This document shows, piece after piece, positions 31,610 to 45,096 of a DNA stretch of 64,000 bases (positions are counted from its first letter, which is position 1; the number at the start of each line of letters is the position of its first letter). A program made the position numbers and the translations under genes. Under the pieces are notes generated by a model. That model did not search any database. It was not told where the DNA came from and saw only the letters and a program-made list of their open reading frames with translations. Source of the stretch: Deroplatys truncata (Eukaryota; Arthropoda; Insecta; Mantodea; Mantidae). Location: positions 414,789,198 to 414,853,197 of the forward strand of contig CM060990.1 of NCBI GenBank assembly GCA_030765065.1. Reading direction: 5' to 3'.

Positions 31610-32672
31610 GCATTCAGAACTATGGCAGTCTTTACAAATCAAGGGTATTTAGATATGCTACTTGCGTATGGCAAATCCGAATGCAACACACGTGAAGCGC
31701 AACGCTTGTATAGGGATAAGTTTCCCAATAAGAGAATTCCAACCCCAAGGTCATTTGATGCAGTAGCTCAGCGAGTACGAGAATCGAGAAGTGTGATTCC
31801 CCAACCTGAAAACCGAGGACCACAGCGCTCGAACGTGGTACTGCAGGTAGAGGAAGCAATCTTTCAGTTGGCGGAAGACGATCCAGTGCAAGTACACGAG
31901 GTGTGGCACGTACTGTTGGTGTATCAAATTGGGCAGTTCATATAAGAGAACAGTTAGTTCGCCCATATCATATTCAGTGAGTGCAGCACCTCGAAATAAA
32001 TGATTACGCGCCTAGAGTAGCATTCTGTCAATGGCTAAAGGAACAGCGTGTGCGCAATCCTAATTTTTCGTCACAGGTGCTATACCATTACGTGAATATT
32101 TTACACGTAATGGTGAGTGAATTTTCATAATCATCGTATGTGGACCTTTGCAAATCCTTACACAGTGCGACAAGCTTATTTCAGCACCAGTTTTCACTCA
32201 ACATCTGGGCTGGGATAATTCCAGGTAAGTTGATAGGCCCTTTGTATTACCCACAAGATTGACTGGAACAACTTATCAGCAGTTTCTTAAAAAAAATCTG
32301 CCCTCTCTTTTGGAGGATGTTCCTCTTCAAACGAGGCAAAGCATGTGATTATGCATGAGGGAGCGTCCTCTCACATCATACAGTTGTTGGACGACATTTT
32401 AATCGCACATTTCCTGATCGTTGGATAGGCGATTTGTACCAGTACCTTGGCCTGCAACATCTCCAGATCTCAATGCCTTAGATTCTTATTTCTGGGGACG
32501 TTTGAAGATTAAGGTGCAACATGTCGAGGTTGCTATCATTGATAATCTTCGCACACGCGTGTTTGAAGCAGCCCTCGACATTGGACATAACGCAGAAGCT
32601 GTAACGTGTGTAGGGCAAAATTGGCTAAGAAGATGCGATGGCTGCGTAGATGCTAACGGAGCACATTTTTAG
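31610..32672 (+). pseudogene. DUF4817/DDE transposase, broken copy
   Basis: Frame 31,622-31,945 is a good DUF4817 region (YLDMLLAYGKSECNTREAQR, FPNKRIPTPRSFDAVAQRVRESRSV). The catalytic core is heavily decayed between 32,000 and 32,420. The C-terminal part (32,421-32,672) shows ATSPDLNALDSYFWGRLK, the third catalytic region. Terminal repeats were not identified. 32,673-33,720 downstream shows nothing recognised. Confidence 0.75.
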
Positions 32673-33723
32673 CATATACTGTAAATAAACATATCGTGTT
32701 ATTAATATTGCAGGTATTGACTAATAATAAACTTCCTGTTTAGCAAAGATCTGGCTTTGATTTAATTATCCACGATGCGCCTGAATGAAGTATTTTTATA
32801 AATCACATTTTAATTTGCATTATCTTTGATCATCAGACTAAATCTTATACTTAGCCTCTTACACAGCTTTTAGTTCAGGTCTCATGAATACGATCGGATA
32901 CCTTGAAAGAAAACCACCTCTCCCTAGTTACTGGCAGTAGCTGATAATGAACACACAGGCACGTGACCAACCTGATTTCAAGCGCTGGCCTTGTTTAGAC
33001 TTTCACTCGTTGCAGGTGCGAACGCATGCCTGGCCGCAAATCAAAACAAAACATTCGGCTCTTAAGTCCTGCCAGACTGTGCAGATGATGCATTCAATAA
33101 TGTTCAATGTTCCCTTTAGCCTTCAAGATAGATGAAGTTGTTATTGGACTTTATTATCGTAATATTTGGATACCCCAGCATGCGAAATCTGCGCACTCAT
33201 ACCCCCAACACCCTGTATATGCGTAGGTTAAAGTCATAACCCACATGGGCCAAAAACACAATTTCTGTTATGCAACCGAAAACCAGTATGTACTAGTTCA
33301 AGTTATTTCGTTTTGACACAAAATGAAGGCTTTTAACATGTAAGTGAAGGCTTTTAACATTATTTCGACTCATAATTAAAATCAATTTGTCAATTTCACT
33401 GTTAATACTGTCCCAATTGCAACTACATTACAAAATGGGATGTTTGTCGCCTATTTTACCATGGACAAAATGATAAATGAAGACAAATCTCTGCCTATTC
33501 TATGTAGAAAACAAAATATAATATATTGTTACCTCAATTTTTAATATTTTGGATCATGTGAGCTATGATTCTAATCTACTTATATCTTCTTAGGCACTCA
33601 TAGGGCTTATCTGGCACCTAAACAAGATCATGAAAACGCCAACAGCTGTGACTAATCTTTGCTAGCTGAGTTGAATGGTGTCATTGAATTCGGGAGAATA
33701 TACTATTCTAGTCCAGATAATGT

Positions 33724-34260
33724 ATGCCACAACACAAGCCTCTTGCCTCCTTCATCATCATCTTCATCATTGCTATCACCATCATCACCATCACAATCCA
33801 CATAAGCTTCGCCGCCATCACAGTCAACATTTCCACCATTATTAAAGGCGTCAAAATAATCCCTGTTGATGTCGCTGATTCATCATCTTCACAATCAACG
33901 CACTCAATCGTTAACATACCGGTTTCACCTATACAAAAAGAATCATTAAAATTATCATCAACAGCAACACTTCAATCAATGAAATTGATTGTGCTAATCG
34001 CAGAACTGACACCCCCTTTATCATTAACAGAGTCACCGTCAATCCCAACATCAACACATTGGACAATTGACTTGCCAGATTCATCGACGATAACAGCTTC
34101 TTTGCAGCATCTAGCGTCACAGCATGCATCCCCCAATCATCAGTGATAACAGACGATTTCCTCCACCCATTCATGCGCTCGCAAAATGCATGGCCCTTAT
34201 CATGCATTGAAACATTGCCAAAATCACCCATATCAACCATCATAAGCACACATAATCATA
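33724..34260. repeat. CAT/ATC-rich low-complexity region
   Basis: Dense TCATCA/CATCAT strings keep frames open on both strands (140 and 106 codons). Composition rather than a protein family explains them. The palindromic element begins 280 bases further on, and its other flank (52,424-52,500) is similarly CAT-rich. Confidence 0.6.
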
Positions 34261-34937
34261 ATAATTGCAATTACCAACCCATAGACGTGCAGGACGACGC
34301 CTTAGTTTTGACAACATGTTTCCAATATTAGTATCTCAACCTCCGTTAATCCCAATATCAGTCATGACATTAAGACGTTATTTAAGGGCTTAGGAATAAG
34401 CATACACTCATCTATACTAATCATGGAACAGCACACATACACACACAGGATATAAATATTGTTAAAACAGAAATTTCTAATAAAAACATAATCAGTTCGG
34501 AAAAACACACACATACATAAGCATCATTCCCTAACCGTCATCAGTAGGAACAAAAAGCCGGTTCTGGCCCACAAAGGCAGATGCCGACAGCTGATAAGGG
34601 TAATTACATGTGTTTTAACATATGTAAACATATGTAAACACGTGTAACCAGCTAATGACCGCCGCTAATGTCAAGTCTAATGGATATGTGTGGTAATACA
34701 TATGTAAACATATGTAACCCTCTAATGATCGCCGGAGATGCCGACAGGTCCTACCCCCTCCCCCAAGCGGTCTAGTCGCGTGCCATGGCGTCCTGACTTG
34801 AGTGATTTGTTTTCTCGAGGCCTGCCGCCCCTCGACAAATTAATTAGGTAATGTTCGTCAAACTTTTTTTATGACTACTAATGCCCTTGATTAATTAATT
34901 GTATATGAATTGAATCGAGCGCTAGTGTTAGCTTGTG

Positions 34938-35365
34938 TATAAGTAGCGCGCTCACGGGAACAGTCTGTCATGTAATGAAAACACTGCAACCTTCTTCTGA
35001 CTGAGGAAAGCTGTTGTCCATTAGCTGACAATGTTAGACGCTTTCACCACAGTAATAGACTTTTAAGTTTGCATTCCGGATCTGTTTACATACATTAGCG
35101 AACAACAACCTACTTCTGCTGATGGTAACGGTGACCACCATTAGCTGACAACGTTAGACGATTTCACCACATTAGCGAACAACAGCCCGGCATGTAATGA
35201 AAAAACCCGCAACCTACTTCTGCCTGATGGTAACGGTGACCTCCATTAGCTGACAACGTTAGACACTTTCACCACATTAGCGTACAATGTCAGTAATTGT
35301 TTACCTAAAGTCCTCTGCACAACTCTCACCACTTCAGGTTTTAGCGAGGAAATGATATAAAAAGC
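34938..35365 (+). promoter_or_regulatory. TATA-like motifs in left arm (inward-facing)
   Basis: TATAAG at 34,938 is followed 22 bases later by ACAGTC, an initiator-like string. TATAAAAAG at 35,357-35,365 is the stronger match. Both are conserved in the right arm (mirror at 52,020-52,026 and 51,605-51,613). No ORF follows, so any transcript would be non-coding. Confidence 0.25.
35018..35300 (+). repeat. Three 105-120-bp repeats, left arm
   Basis: CCATTAGCTGACAAYGTTAGACG..TTTCACCACATTAGCG recurs at 35,018, 35,138 and 35,243. Mirror copies are at about 51,680-51,960. Confidence 0.8.
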
Positions 35366-35544
35366 AGCAGCTTCTCCAATGAGTTCCAAGTTGACCGAGA
35401 TGGCTGGGGTCGAATCCTAGGAGTGATTACAGATTCAGCTTCTAATAACTCAGAGAGTAATTACGATAAAGACGTCAAATAGAGTTTATTACATTAATGT
35501 CATTAGGTAGTTTCTTGTGAATGTATACTTGGGTACATGGTGTC

Positions 35545-37260
35545 CAAGGTTCGAATACCGATAAAATGTAATTTAATTATAAATTTAATAACTCCTAAAC
35601 TAATTAAGATAAAGACGCCAAATAAACTTTATTACGTTTATGTTATCAGATAGTATCTTGTGGATGTATATTTGGGTACCCGGTGTTCTGGGTTCAATCC
35701 TTAATTTTTTAAATCGTCATTATCTCAGAAACTAAGAGAGGTAGAGGAGTGTACCAAAGCATGATTGATAGCTCCTATGATGGGTAATTAATACTGTATA
35801 TATTTTCAATCAGTTGTCCTTATTTCGAATCCCGATCTTTCAATCGCTTACTTATTTTTTTCTCTATACTCTAGAATATATCACTTAGATTGATGCTGTA
35901 ACTGCATACAGCACCTTTAAACATATCAAACTAATATTGTAAATAATTTTGTTTCTGGTGTCCAGGTTCGAATACCGATAAAATGTAATTTAATTATAAA
36001 TCTAATAACTCCTAAACTAATTAAGATAAAGAAGCCAAATAAACTTTATTGCGTTTACGTTATTAGGTAGTATCCTGTGGATGTATATTTGGGTACAGGG
36101 TGTTCTGGGTTCAATCCTTAATTTTTTAAATCGTTACTATCTAGGAAATTAAGAAAGCTAGGGGGATGGACCAAAGCATGATTGATAGCTTCTGTGATGG
36201 GTAATTAATACTGTATATAATTTTCAATCAGTTGTCCTTATTTCGAATCCCGATCTTTCAATCACTTACTTATTTTTTCTCTATACTCTAGAATATATCA
36301 CTTAGATTGATGCTGTAACTGTATACAGCACCTTTAAAGATATCAAACTAATATTGTAAATAATTTTGTTTCTGGTGTCCAGGGTAAGAATACCGATAAA
36401 ATGTAATTTAATTATAAATTTAATAACTCCTAAACTAATTAAGATAAAGTCGCCAAATAAACTTTATTGCGTTTACGTTATTAGATAGTATCTTGTGGAT
36501 GTGTAATTAGATACCTGACGTTCTGGGTTCGATCCTGTTTTTTTAAATCACCATTATCTCGGAAACTAAGAAAGCTAGAGGCATGGACCAAAGCATGATT
36601 GATAGCTCCTATGATGGGTAATTAATACTGTATATAATTTTCAATCAGTTTTTCTTATTTCAAATCCCGATCTTTCAATCACTTACTTATTTTATTCTCT
36701 ATACTCTAGAATATATCACTTAGATTGATGCTGTAACTGCATACAGCACCTTTAAACATATCAAACTAATATTGTAAATAATTTTGTTTCTGGTATCCAG
36801 GGTTCGAATTCCGATAAAATGTAATTTAATTATAAATTTAATAACTCCTAAACTAATTAAGATAAAGAAGCCAAATAAACTTTATTGCGTTTAAGTTATT
36901 AGGTAGTATCTTGTGAATGTGTAATTAGATACCTGACGTTTTGGGTTCGATCATAATGTTTAAATCACCATTATCTCAGAAACTAAGAGAGGTAGAGGAG
37001 TGGACTAAAGCATGATTGATAAGTTATATACTGGGTGATTAACACTGCATATAATTGCCAATCAGTTGTGCTTGATTCGATTCCCCATCTTTTAATGACT
37101 TCCTTAATTTTCCTCTGTACACTAGAATATATTACTTAGATAGATCATGTACCTGCATACAGCTTTGTTTAACATGTTGAGCTAATATCATAAATTATTT
37201 TGTTCTTGGTGTTCTGGGTTCGAATACCGATTCAATGAAATTTATTTAGAAATTTAATAA
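35545..37260 (+). repeat. 418-bp higher-order repeat, four units, left arm
   Basis: TTCGAATACCGATAAAATG recurs near 35,550, 35,968, 36,386, 36,804 and 37,220. Each unit contains three related subunits of about 139 bp, each starting with a TTCGAAT.CC- or GGTTC.ATCC-like string followed by a shared ..TAACTC..AAACTAA..AAGATA.. pattern. Confidence 0.85.
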
Positions 37261-38089
37261 CGCGTAATCTAATTTAGATAGACATGTCAAGGTAAACGCA
37301 AACAGAGTATCTATTCCTTAAATATCGTTATCATGACAAATATTACTTTAAAGTACTCAGATCGAATCCCAAAGGGATGATTTCATATATCTTCAAGCCT
37401 AGGGATCATATCAGATTCTAATAAAGATTAAATGCTTGATGCTGATGCGGGGGAGCTAAAATACATTTATTAAAAGTATTACCCGGTTCGATTTAGAAGC
37501 TAAGAATCTGTGTAACAATAGAAAAATTGCTTTTCTCGTGATTGTAGTGAAATGTAATGGGCTTTCTGTGAGAAGGTGGAAAGGAAGAATTGAAAAGGGA
37601 ATGAAAACATGAGATAATGTAGTATATACATACATTTAACTAAATAAGGAGGAAAATCTTCTCGTTACCTTTTAAGCTTTTACTTTAAGTATTGTGATAA
37701 TACAGATGGAATTAACCTTTATACAATAGGTGGTGGTGGTGGTCGTTGTAGGCTTTGAATTTGAAATATATGTCTGAATGAGCGTGGGAGAATGCTTCCA
37801 TTGCTGGTGTGACAGCATAAGCAGGTAGTTATGAGACGAGTTTAAACGTGTTTGATGCTGTCAGACATCATGTCTCTAGGTGTGACGTCATAAACATCCT
37901 GCTTCTGGGCGTGAGATTATATGGCTGAGATTAATACACGTTGAGTGATCATATACAGCTGGTTATGGACCGAGTTTATGATTGATCTAAAAGGTTCGTG
38001 CTCCCTCAAAAATTATGTTATAAGGGAAAGGATGCTCTCCTGAAACATTAGGTCTCTAGACAGAAATTTTTCACAGAGACGGAGACGTC

Positions 38090-38690
38090 AGGATAGATGA
38101 GTGCATCTTATACATGAGAGAGGTAGAGGAATATGAGGAGAAGTGCTAGGCTAGTCAGGGTTTGAGGTGTGGAATATGCGTTTATATGGGAAAGATAGGG
38201 GAAACGTGTACAGATAATAGGCCAGACAGATGCTGAAGGACGGTAATATAGGCTTATACGGGAGAGATAGGGAAATACAAGGAGGGGTGCTAGACTAGAC
38301 CGATGCAGAAGGAGGAGAGGATACGCTTTATACGGAAGAGATAGGGAATACGAAGAGAGGTACTAGAAGGGTAGAATATAGCGTTTTTATATAGGAGAGC
38401 TAGCAAACCGAGGAGAGGTATTAGGCGGGAAGGCTTGAATGACAGAGTATGCGTTTATATGGAGAGACGAGGAAAACGAAGGTAGGTGCTAGGTTGAGAG
38501 AGTCTTCAAGGAGGAAAATGCATTTATATGAGAGCGTTAGGGAATACGATTAGAGGTGCTAGTCTAGAGAGGGTTGAGGAGTAGAGTATATGTTTATATG
38601 GGAGAAATATGGAAAACGGTAGAGATACAAGGGTAGACAGTGGTTGAAGGAGTAGGAATGTAGGTTTATACGGTAATGTAGAGAGTAATT
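38090..38690 (+). repeat. ~70-bp minisatellite, about eight units, left arm
   Basis: GCGTTTATATGGGAGAGATAG..AATACG.AGAGAGGTGCTAG recurs with 58-79-base spacing. Mirrored at 47,900-48,480 in the right arm. Confidence 0.75.
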
Positions 38691-39119
38691 CGATTATAAA
38701 ACTTTCCTCATCCAGCATTACAACACTTTTATATACTTATTTTCTAAACCTTACAAACTTTATATATATGTTAAACACTAGTGCGCGAAACGGGGAGGGA
38801 CAAACTGTATATCAGGACGACGGAGGGAATTGCGATCAATGCATAGCAGGGGGAAAGAATACTCTCTTGAAACATTAGTCATCTAGACACCTATTGTTCA
38901 CGGAGCCCGTAGACGTCAGGTTGAATGGGATAGACCACAAGTTCAAATCCTTAAGGGTATGGACCACCGCCTTTTGCCCGTCATGTATACTAAACCATCC
39001 TAACAGCGCAACATTACGTTACAACGACACGTAACCAGAACATGGCGAGTGCGAGCATGGAAAAAAGGATGCTCTCTGGGAACATTCGTGAAAAAGGATG
39101 CTCTCTGGAAACACTAGTC

Positions 39120-39395
39120 ATCCACACAACGGATTGTCCCTAACATTTCCAGATTTCGGACCGTTCAACATCGTGACGCGCTCCTGTCATCTACATTTCA
39201 ACGAAATTTTACCTCCTGAATTAAAGTTTGGTGCTTTGTATAGAACTGCACAACTTGCATTACGCTGCGTGTCCCTAGCGTTTCCAGCTCCTGAATCGTT
39301 CCAGCCAGTGGAATGCTTCTACCATCTTCATGTCAACGATCTGTTACTCTGAATTAAAGTTTGGTGATCTGTATAGACCTGTACAACATGCATTA
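39120..39395 (+). repeat. Two 135-bp repeats, left arm
   Basis: Strings such as CATTTCCAGATTTCGGACCGTTC and CTGAATTAAAGTTTGGTG recur after 135 bases. The 84-codon frame here is a translation of this repeat. The same repeat forms the long array at 61.2-62.5 kb. Confidence 0.8.
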
Positions 39396-42300
39396 CGCTA
39401 TGTAACAGACTCATCACGCTATGTAACAACATGATCACGCTATGTAACAACCTGATCACGCTATGTAACAACATGATCACGCTATGTAACAACATGATCA
39501 CGCAATGTAACAACATGATCACGCTATGTAACAACATGATCACGCTATGTAACAACCTGATCACACTATGTAACAACATGATCACGCTATGTAACAACCT
39601 GATCATGCTATGTAACAACCTGATCACGCTATGTAACAACATGATCACGCTATGTAACAACCTGATCACGCTATGTAACAACCTGATCACGCTATGTAAC
39701 AACATGATCGCGCTATGTAACAACCTGATCACGCTATGTAACAACATGTTCACGCTATGTAACAACCTGATCACGCAATGTAACAACCTTATCACGCTAT
39801 GTAACAACCTGATCACGCAATGTAACAACCTGATCACGCTATGTAACAACCTGATCACGATATGTAACAACATGATCACGCTATGTAACAACCTGAGCAC
39901 GCTATGTAACAACATGATCACGCTATGTAACAACATGATCACGCTATGTAACAACCTTATCACGCTATGTAACAAGATGCTCACGCTATGTAACAACCTG
40001 ATCACACTACGTAACAACATGATCACACTATGTAACAACCTGATCACGCTATGTAACAACATGATCACGCTATGTAACAACCTGTTCACCCAATGTAACA
40101 ACATGATCACGCTATGTAACAACATGATAACGCTATGTATCAACATGAACACGCTATGTAACAACCTGATCACGTTATGTAACAACATCATCACGCTATG
40201 TAACAACCCGATCACATTATGTAACAACATGATCACGTTATGTAACAGCCTGATCACGCTATGTAGCAACATGATCACGCCATGTAACAACATGATCACG
40301 CTATGTAACAACATGATCACGCTATGTAACAACATGATCACGCTTTGTAACAACCTGATCACGTTATGTAACAACATCATCACGCTATGTAACAACCCGA
40401 TCACATTATGTAACAACATGATCACGTTATGTAACAGCCTGATCACGCTATGTAGCAACATGATCACGCCATGTAACAACATGATCACGCTATGTAACAA
40501 CATGATCACGCTATGTAACAACATGATCACGCTTTGTAACAACCTGATCACGCTATGTAACAACATGATCACGCTATGTAACAACATGAATGCGCTATGT
40601 AACAACCTGATTACGCTATGTGACAACATGATCACGCTATGTAACAACATGATCACATTATGTAACAACCTGATCACGCTATGTAACAACCTGATCACGC
40701 AATGTAACAACATGATCACGCTATGTAACAACATGATCACGCTATATAACAGCATAATCACGCTATGTAACAACATGATCACGCTATGTAACAACCTGAT
40801 CACGCTATGTAACAACATGATCACGCTATGTAACAACATGATCACGCTATGTAACAACATGAACACGCTATGTAACAACCCGATCACGCAATGTAACAAC
40901 ATGATCACGCTATGTAAAAACCTGATCACGCTATGTAGCAACATGATCACGCCATGTAACAACCTGATCACGCTATAAAACAACCTGATCACGCTATGTA
41001 ACAACCTGATTACGCTATGTAACAACCTGATCACGCTATGTAACAACATGATCACGCTATGTAATAACATGATCACGCTATGTAACAACTTGATCACGCT
41101 ATGTAACAACATGATCGCGCTATGTAATAACCTGATCACGCTATGTAACAACATGATCACGCTATGTAACAACATGATCACGCTATGTAAAACCTGATCA
41201 CGCTATGTATCAAGATGATCACGCTATGTAGCAAACCTGATCACACTATGTAACAACATGACCACACTATGTAACAAAATGATCACGCTATGTAACAACA
41301 TGATCGCGCTATGTAACAACCTGATCACGCTATGTAACAACCTGATCATACTATGTAACAACATGATCACGCTATGTAACAACCTGATCACACTATGTAA
41401 CAACATGATCACGCTATGTAACAACCTGATCACGCTATGTAATAACCTGATCACGCTATGTAACAACTTGATCACGCTATGTAACAACATGAGCACGCTA
41501 TGTAACAACATGATTACGCTATGTAACAACCTGATCAAGCTATGTAACAACCTGATCACGCTATGTAACAACCTGATTACGCTATGTAACAACCTCATCA
41601 CGCTATGTAACAACCTGATCACGCTATGTAACAACATGATCACGCTATGTAACAACCTGATCACGCTATGTAACAACATGATCACGCTATGTAACAACAT
41701 GATCACATTATGTAACAACCTGATCACGCTATGTAACAACCTGATCACGCAATGTAACAACATGATCACGCTATGTAACAACGTGATCACGAAATGTAAC
41801 AACATGATCACGCTATGTAACAACCAGAGCACGCTATGTAACAACATGATCACGCTATGTAACAACATGATCACGCTATGTAACAACCTGATCACGCTAT
41901 GTAACAAGATGATCACGCTATGTAACAACCTGATCACACTATGTAACAAAATGATCACACTATGTAACAACATGATCACGCTATGTAACAACATGATCGC
42001 GCTATGTAACAACCTGATCACGCTATGTAACAACATGATCACGCTATGTAACAACATGATCTCGCTATGTAACAACCTGATCACGCTATGTAACAACATG
42101 ATCACGCTATGTAACATCCTGATCACGCTATGTAACAACCTGATCACGCTATGTAACAACATGATCACTCCATGTAACAAGATGATCACGCCATGTAACA
42201 ACCTGATCACGCCATGTAACAACATGATCACTCTATGTAACAATATGATCACGCCATGTAAACATCTGATCACTCTATGTAACAACATGATCACGCTATG

Positions 42301-44735
42301 TAACAACCCGATCAAGCTATGTAACAACATGATCACGCTATGTAACAACCTGATCACGCTATGTAACAACATGATCACGCTATGTAACAACATGATCACG
42401 CTATGTAACAACATGAACACGCTATGTAACAACCTGATCACGCTATGTAACAATATGATCACGATATGTAGAAACCTGATCACGCTATGTAACAACCTGA
42501 TCACTCTATGTAACAACAAGTTCACGCTATGGAACAACCTGATCACGTTATGTAACAACCTGATCACGCTATGTAACAACCCGATCACGCAATGTAACAA
42601 CATGATCATTCTATGTTTCAACCTGATCACGCTATGTAGCAACATGATCACGCCATGTAACAACATGATCACGCTATGTAACAACATGATCACGCTATGT
42701 AACAACCTGATCACGCTATGTAATAACTTGATCACGCTATGTAACAACATGATCGCGCTATGTAATAATCTGATCACGCTATGTGACAACATGATCTCGC
42801 TATGTAGCAACATGATCACGCCATGTAACAACATGATCACGCTATGTAACAACATGATCACGCTATGTAACATGATCACGCTATGTAACAACATGATCAC
42901 GCTATGTAACAACCTGAGAACGCTATGTAACAACATGATCACGCTATGTAACAACATGATCACGCTATGTAACAACCTGAGCACGCTATGTAACAACATG
43001 ATCGCGCTATGTAACAACCTGATCACGCTATGTAACAACATGATCACGCTATGTAACAACATGATCTCGCTATGTAACAACCTGATCACGCTATGTAACA
43101 ACATGATCACGCTATGTAACAAACTGATCACGCTATGTAACAAATTGATCACGATATGTAACAACATGATCACGCTATGTAACAACCTGATCACGCTATG
43201 TAACAACATGATCACGCCATGTAACAAGATGATCACGCCATGTAACAACCTGATCACGCCATGTAACAACATGATCACTCTATGTAACAATATGATCACG
43301 CCATGTAAACATCTCATCACTCTATGTAACAACCTGATCACGCTATGTAACAACATGATCACGCTATGTATCAACATGATCACGCTATGTAACAACATGA
43401 ACACGCTATGTAACAACCTGATCACGCTGTGTAACAATATGATCACGATATGTAAAAACCTGATCACGCTATGTAACAACCTGATCACGCTATGTAACAA
43501 CATGTTCACGCTATGGAACAACCTGATCACGCTATGTAACAACCTGATCACGCTATGTAACAACCCGATCACGCAATGTAACAACATGATCACGCTATGT
43601 TTCAACCTGATCACGCTATGTAGCAACATGATCACGCCATGTAACATGATCACGCTATGTAACAACATGATCACGCTATGTAACAACATGATCACGCTAT
43701 GTAACAACATGATCACGCTATGTAACAACCTGATCACGCTATGTAACAACTTGATCACGCTATGTAACAACATGATCGCGCTATGTAATAATCTGATCAC
43801 GCTATGTAACAACATGATCACGCTATGTAGCAACATGATCACAATATGTAACAACCTGATCACGATATGTAACAACCTGATCTCGCAATGTAACAACATG
43901 ATAACGCTATGTAACAACATGATCACGCTATGTAACAACATGATCACGCTATGTAACAACCTGAGAACGCTATGTAACAACATGAACACGCTATGTAACA
44001 GCATGATCACGCTATGTAACAACCTGATCACGATATGTAACAAAATGATCACGCTATGTGGCAACCTGATCACACTATGTAACAACATGACCACATTATG
44101 TAACAACATGACCACGCTATGTAACAACCTGATCACGCTATGTAACAACATGATCACGCTATGTAACAACATAAACATGCTATGTAACAACCTGATCACG
44201 CTATGTAACAACATGATCACGCTATGTAACAACCTGAGCACGCTATGTAACCACCTGATCACGCTATGTAACAACATGTTCACGCTATGTAACAACCTGA
44301 TCACGCTATGTAACAACCTGATCACGCTTTGTAACAACATGATCACGCTATGTAACAAGCCGATCACGCTATGTAACAACATGATCACGCTATGTAACAA
44401 CCTGATCACGCTATGTAGCAACATGACCACGCCATGTAACAACATGATCACGCTATGTAACAACATGATCACGCTATGTAACAACAGGATCGCGCTATGT
44501 AACAACACTATCACGCTATGTAACAACATGATAACGCTATGTAACAACCTGATCACGATATATAACAACATGATCACGCTATGTAACAACATGATCACGC
44601 TATGTAACAACCTGATCTCGCTATGTAGCAACATGATCACGCTATGTAACAACACGATCACTCTATGTAACAACATGATCACGCTATGTAACAAACTGAT
44701 CACGCTATGTAACAACATGATCACGCTATGTAAAT
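39396..44735 (+). repeat. 21-bp satellite, left array, about 254 units
   Basis: Unit ATGATCACGCTATGTAACAAC or its CTG variant, repeated for 5.3 kb with scattered substitutions. 21 is divisible by three and the unit lacks stops in one frame on each strand. Hence the very long frames: plus 39,431-40,978 and 41,258-44,737; minus 41,181-39,328 and 44,775-41,224. Blocks are duplicated: a 168-bp shift around 40,171/40,339, and a ~1.05-kb shift around 42,160/43,205. I judge it non-coding. Confidence 0.95.
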
Positions 44736-45096
44736 AGGGAGGACCATTTAAGTTGAGGCTATACAATATATCCAAAACTAAGCGTTGCAGAAAGAACTGT
44801 CTTTAATAAAACTGGCTTGATATTATGGCGAAAGTAGATGCAGCTAGTCGTGTTTTGTTTGGAGGACGTTGTGATGGTCATTTCAGGGTCTTTTGTAAAT
44901 GGAACCCTAATTGTAGGTTACCATTTAAAAAAAAATAAGTTCACCCAAAATGACCCTCATAACGTCCTCCAAACAAAACACGACTAGCGGCATTTACTTT
45001 CGTCATAATATCAAGCAAGTTTTGTTAAAGACATTTCATTTTACAACGCTTAGTGTTGGATATATTGTATAGCCTCAACTTAAATGGTCGTCCCTA
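44736..45096. mobile_element. ~360-bp MITE on the axis of the palindrome, copy 3
   Basis: Ends AGGGAGGACCATTTAAGTTGAGGC and (inverted) AGGGACGACCATTTAAGTTGAGGC match the MITE copies at 21,991 and 29,455, as do TCCAAAACTAAGCGTTG and CTTGATATTATGGCG inside. Outside both ends the sequence is GCTATGTAAAT, the same edited satellite unit mirrored. Confidence 0.9.

Larger units (their letters stand above)
34542..39395 (+). repeat. Left arm of the palindrome
   Basis: Order inward: unique end with ATATGTAAAC repeats (34,610-34,720); C-rich string TACCCCCTCCCCCAAGCGG; TATA-like sites at 34,938 and 35,357; three 105-120-bp repeats; four 418-bp repeats; unique stretch (37,260-38,090); eight ~70-bp repeats; a box with GTTCACGGAGCCCGTAGACGTC (38,895-39,115); two 135-bp repeats. 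The right arm has the same order mirrored. Confidence 0.85.

Noticed and set aside
33724..34249. 140-codon Ser/Thr/Ile-rich and 106-codon Met-rich frames
   Set aside because: Both come from CAT-rich low-complexity DNA, overlap in antisense and match no family.
39098..39352. Conserved 84-codon protein, also at 47,225-47,479
   Set aside because: Appears twice only because the arms are inverted copies. It is made of the 135-bp repeat, which continues as similar frames at 61.4-62.5 kb.
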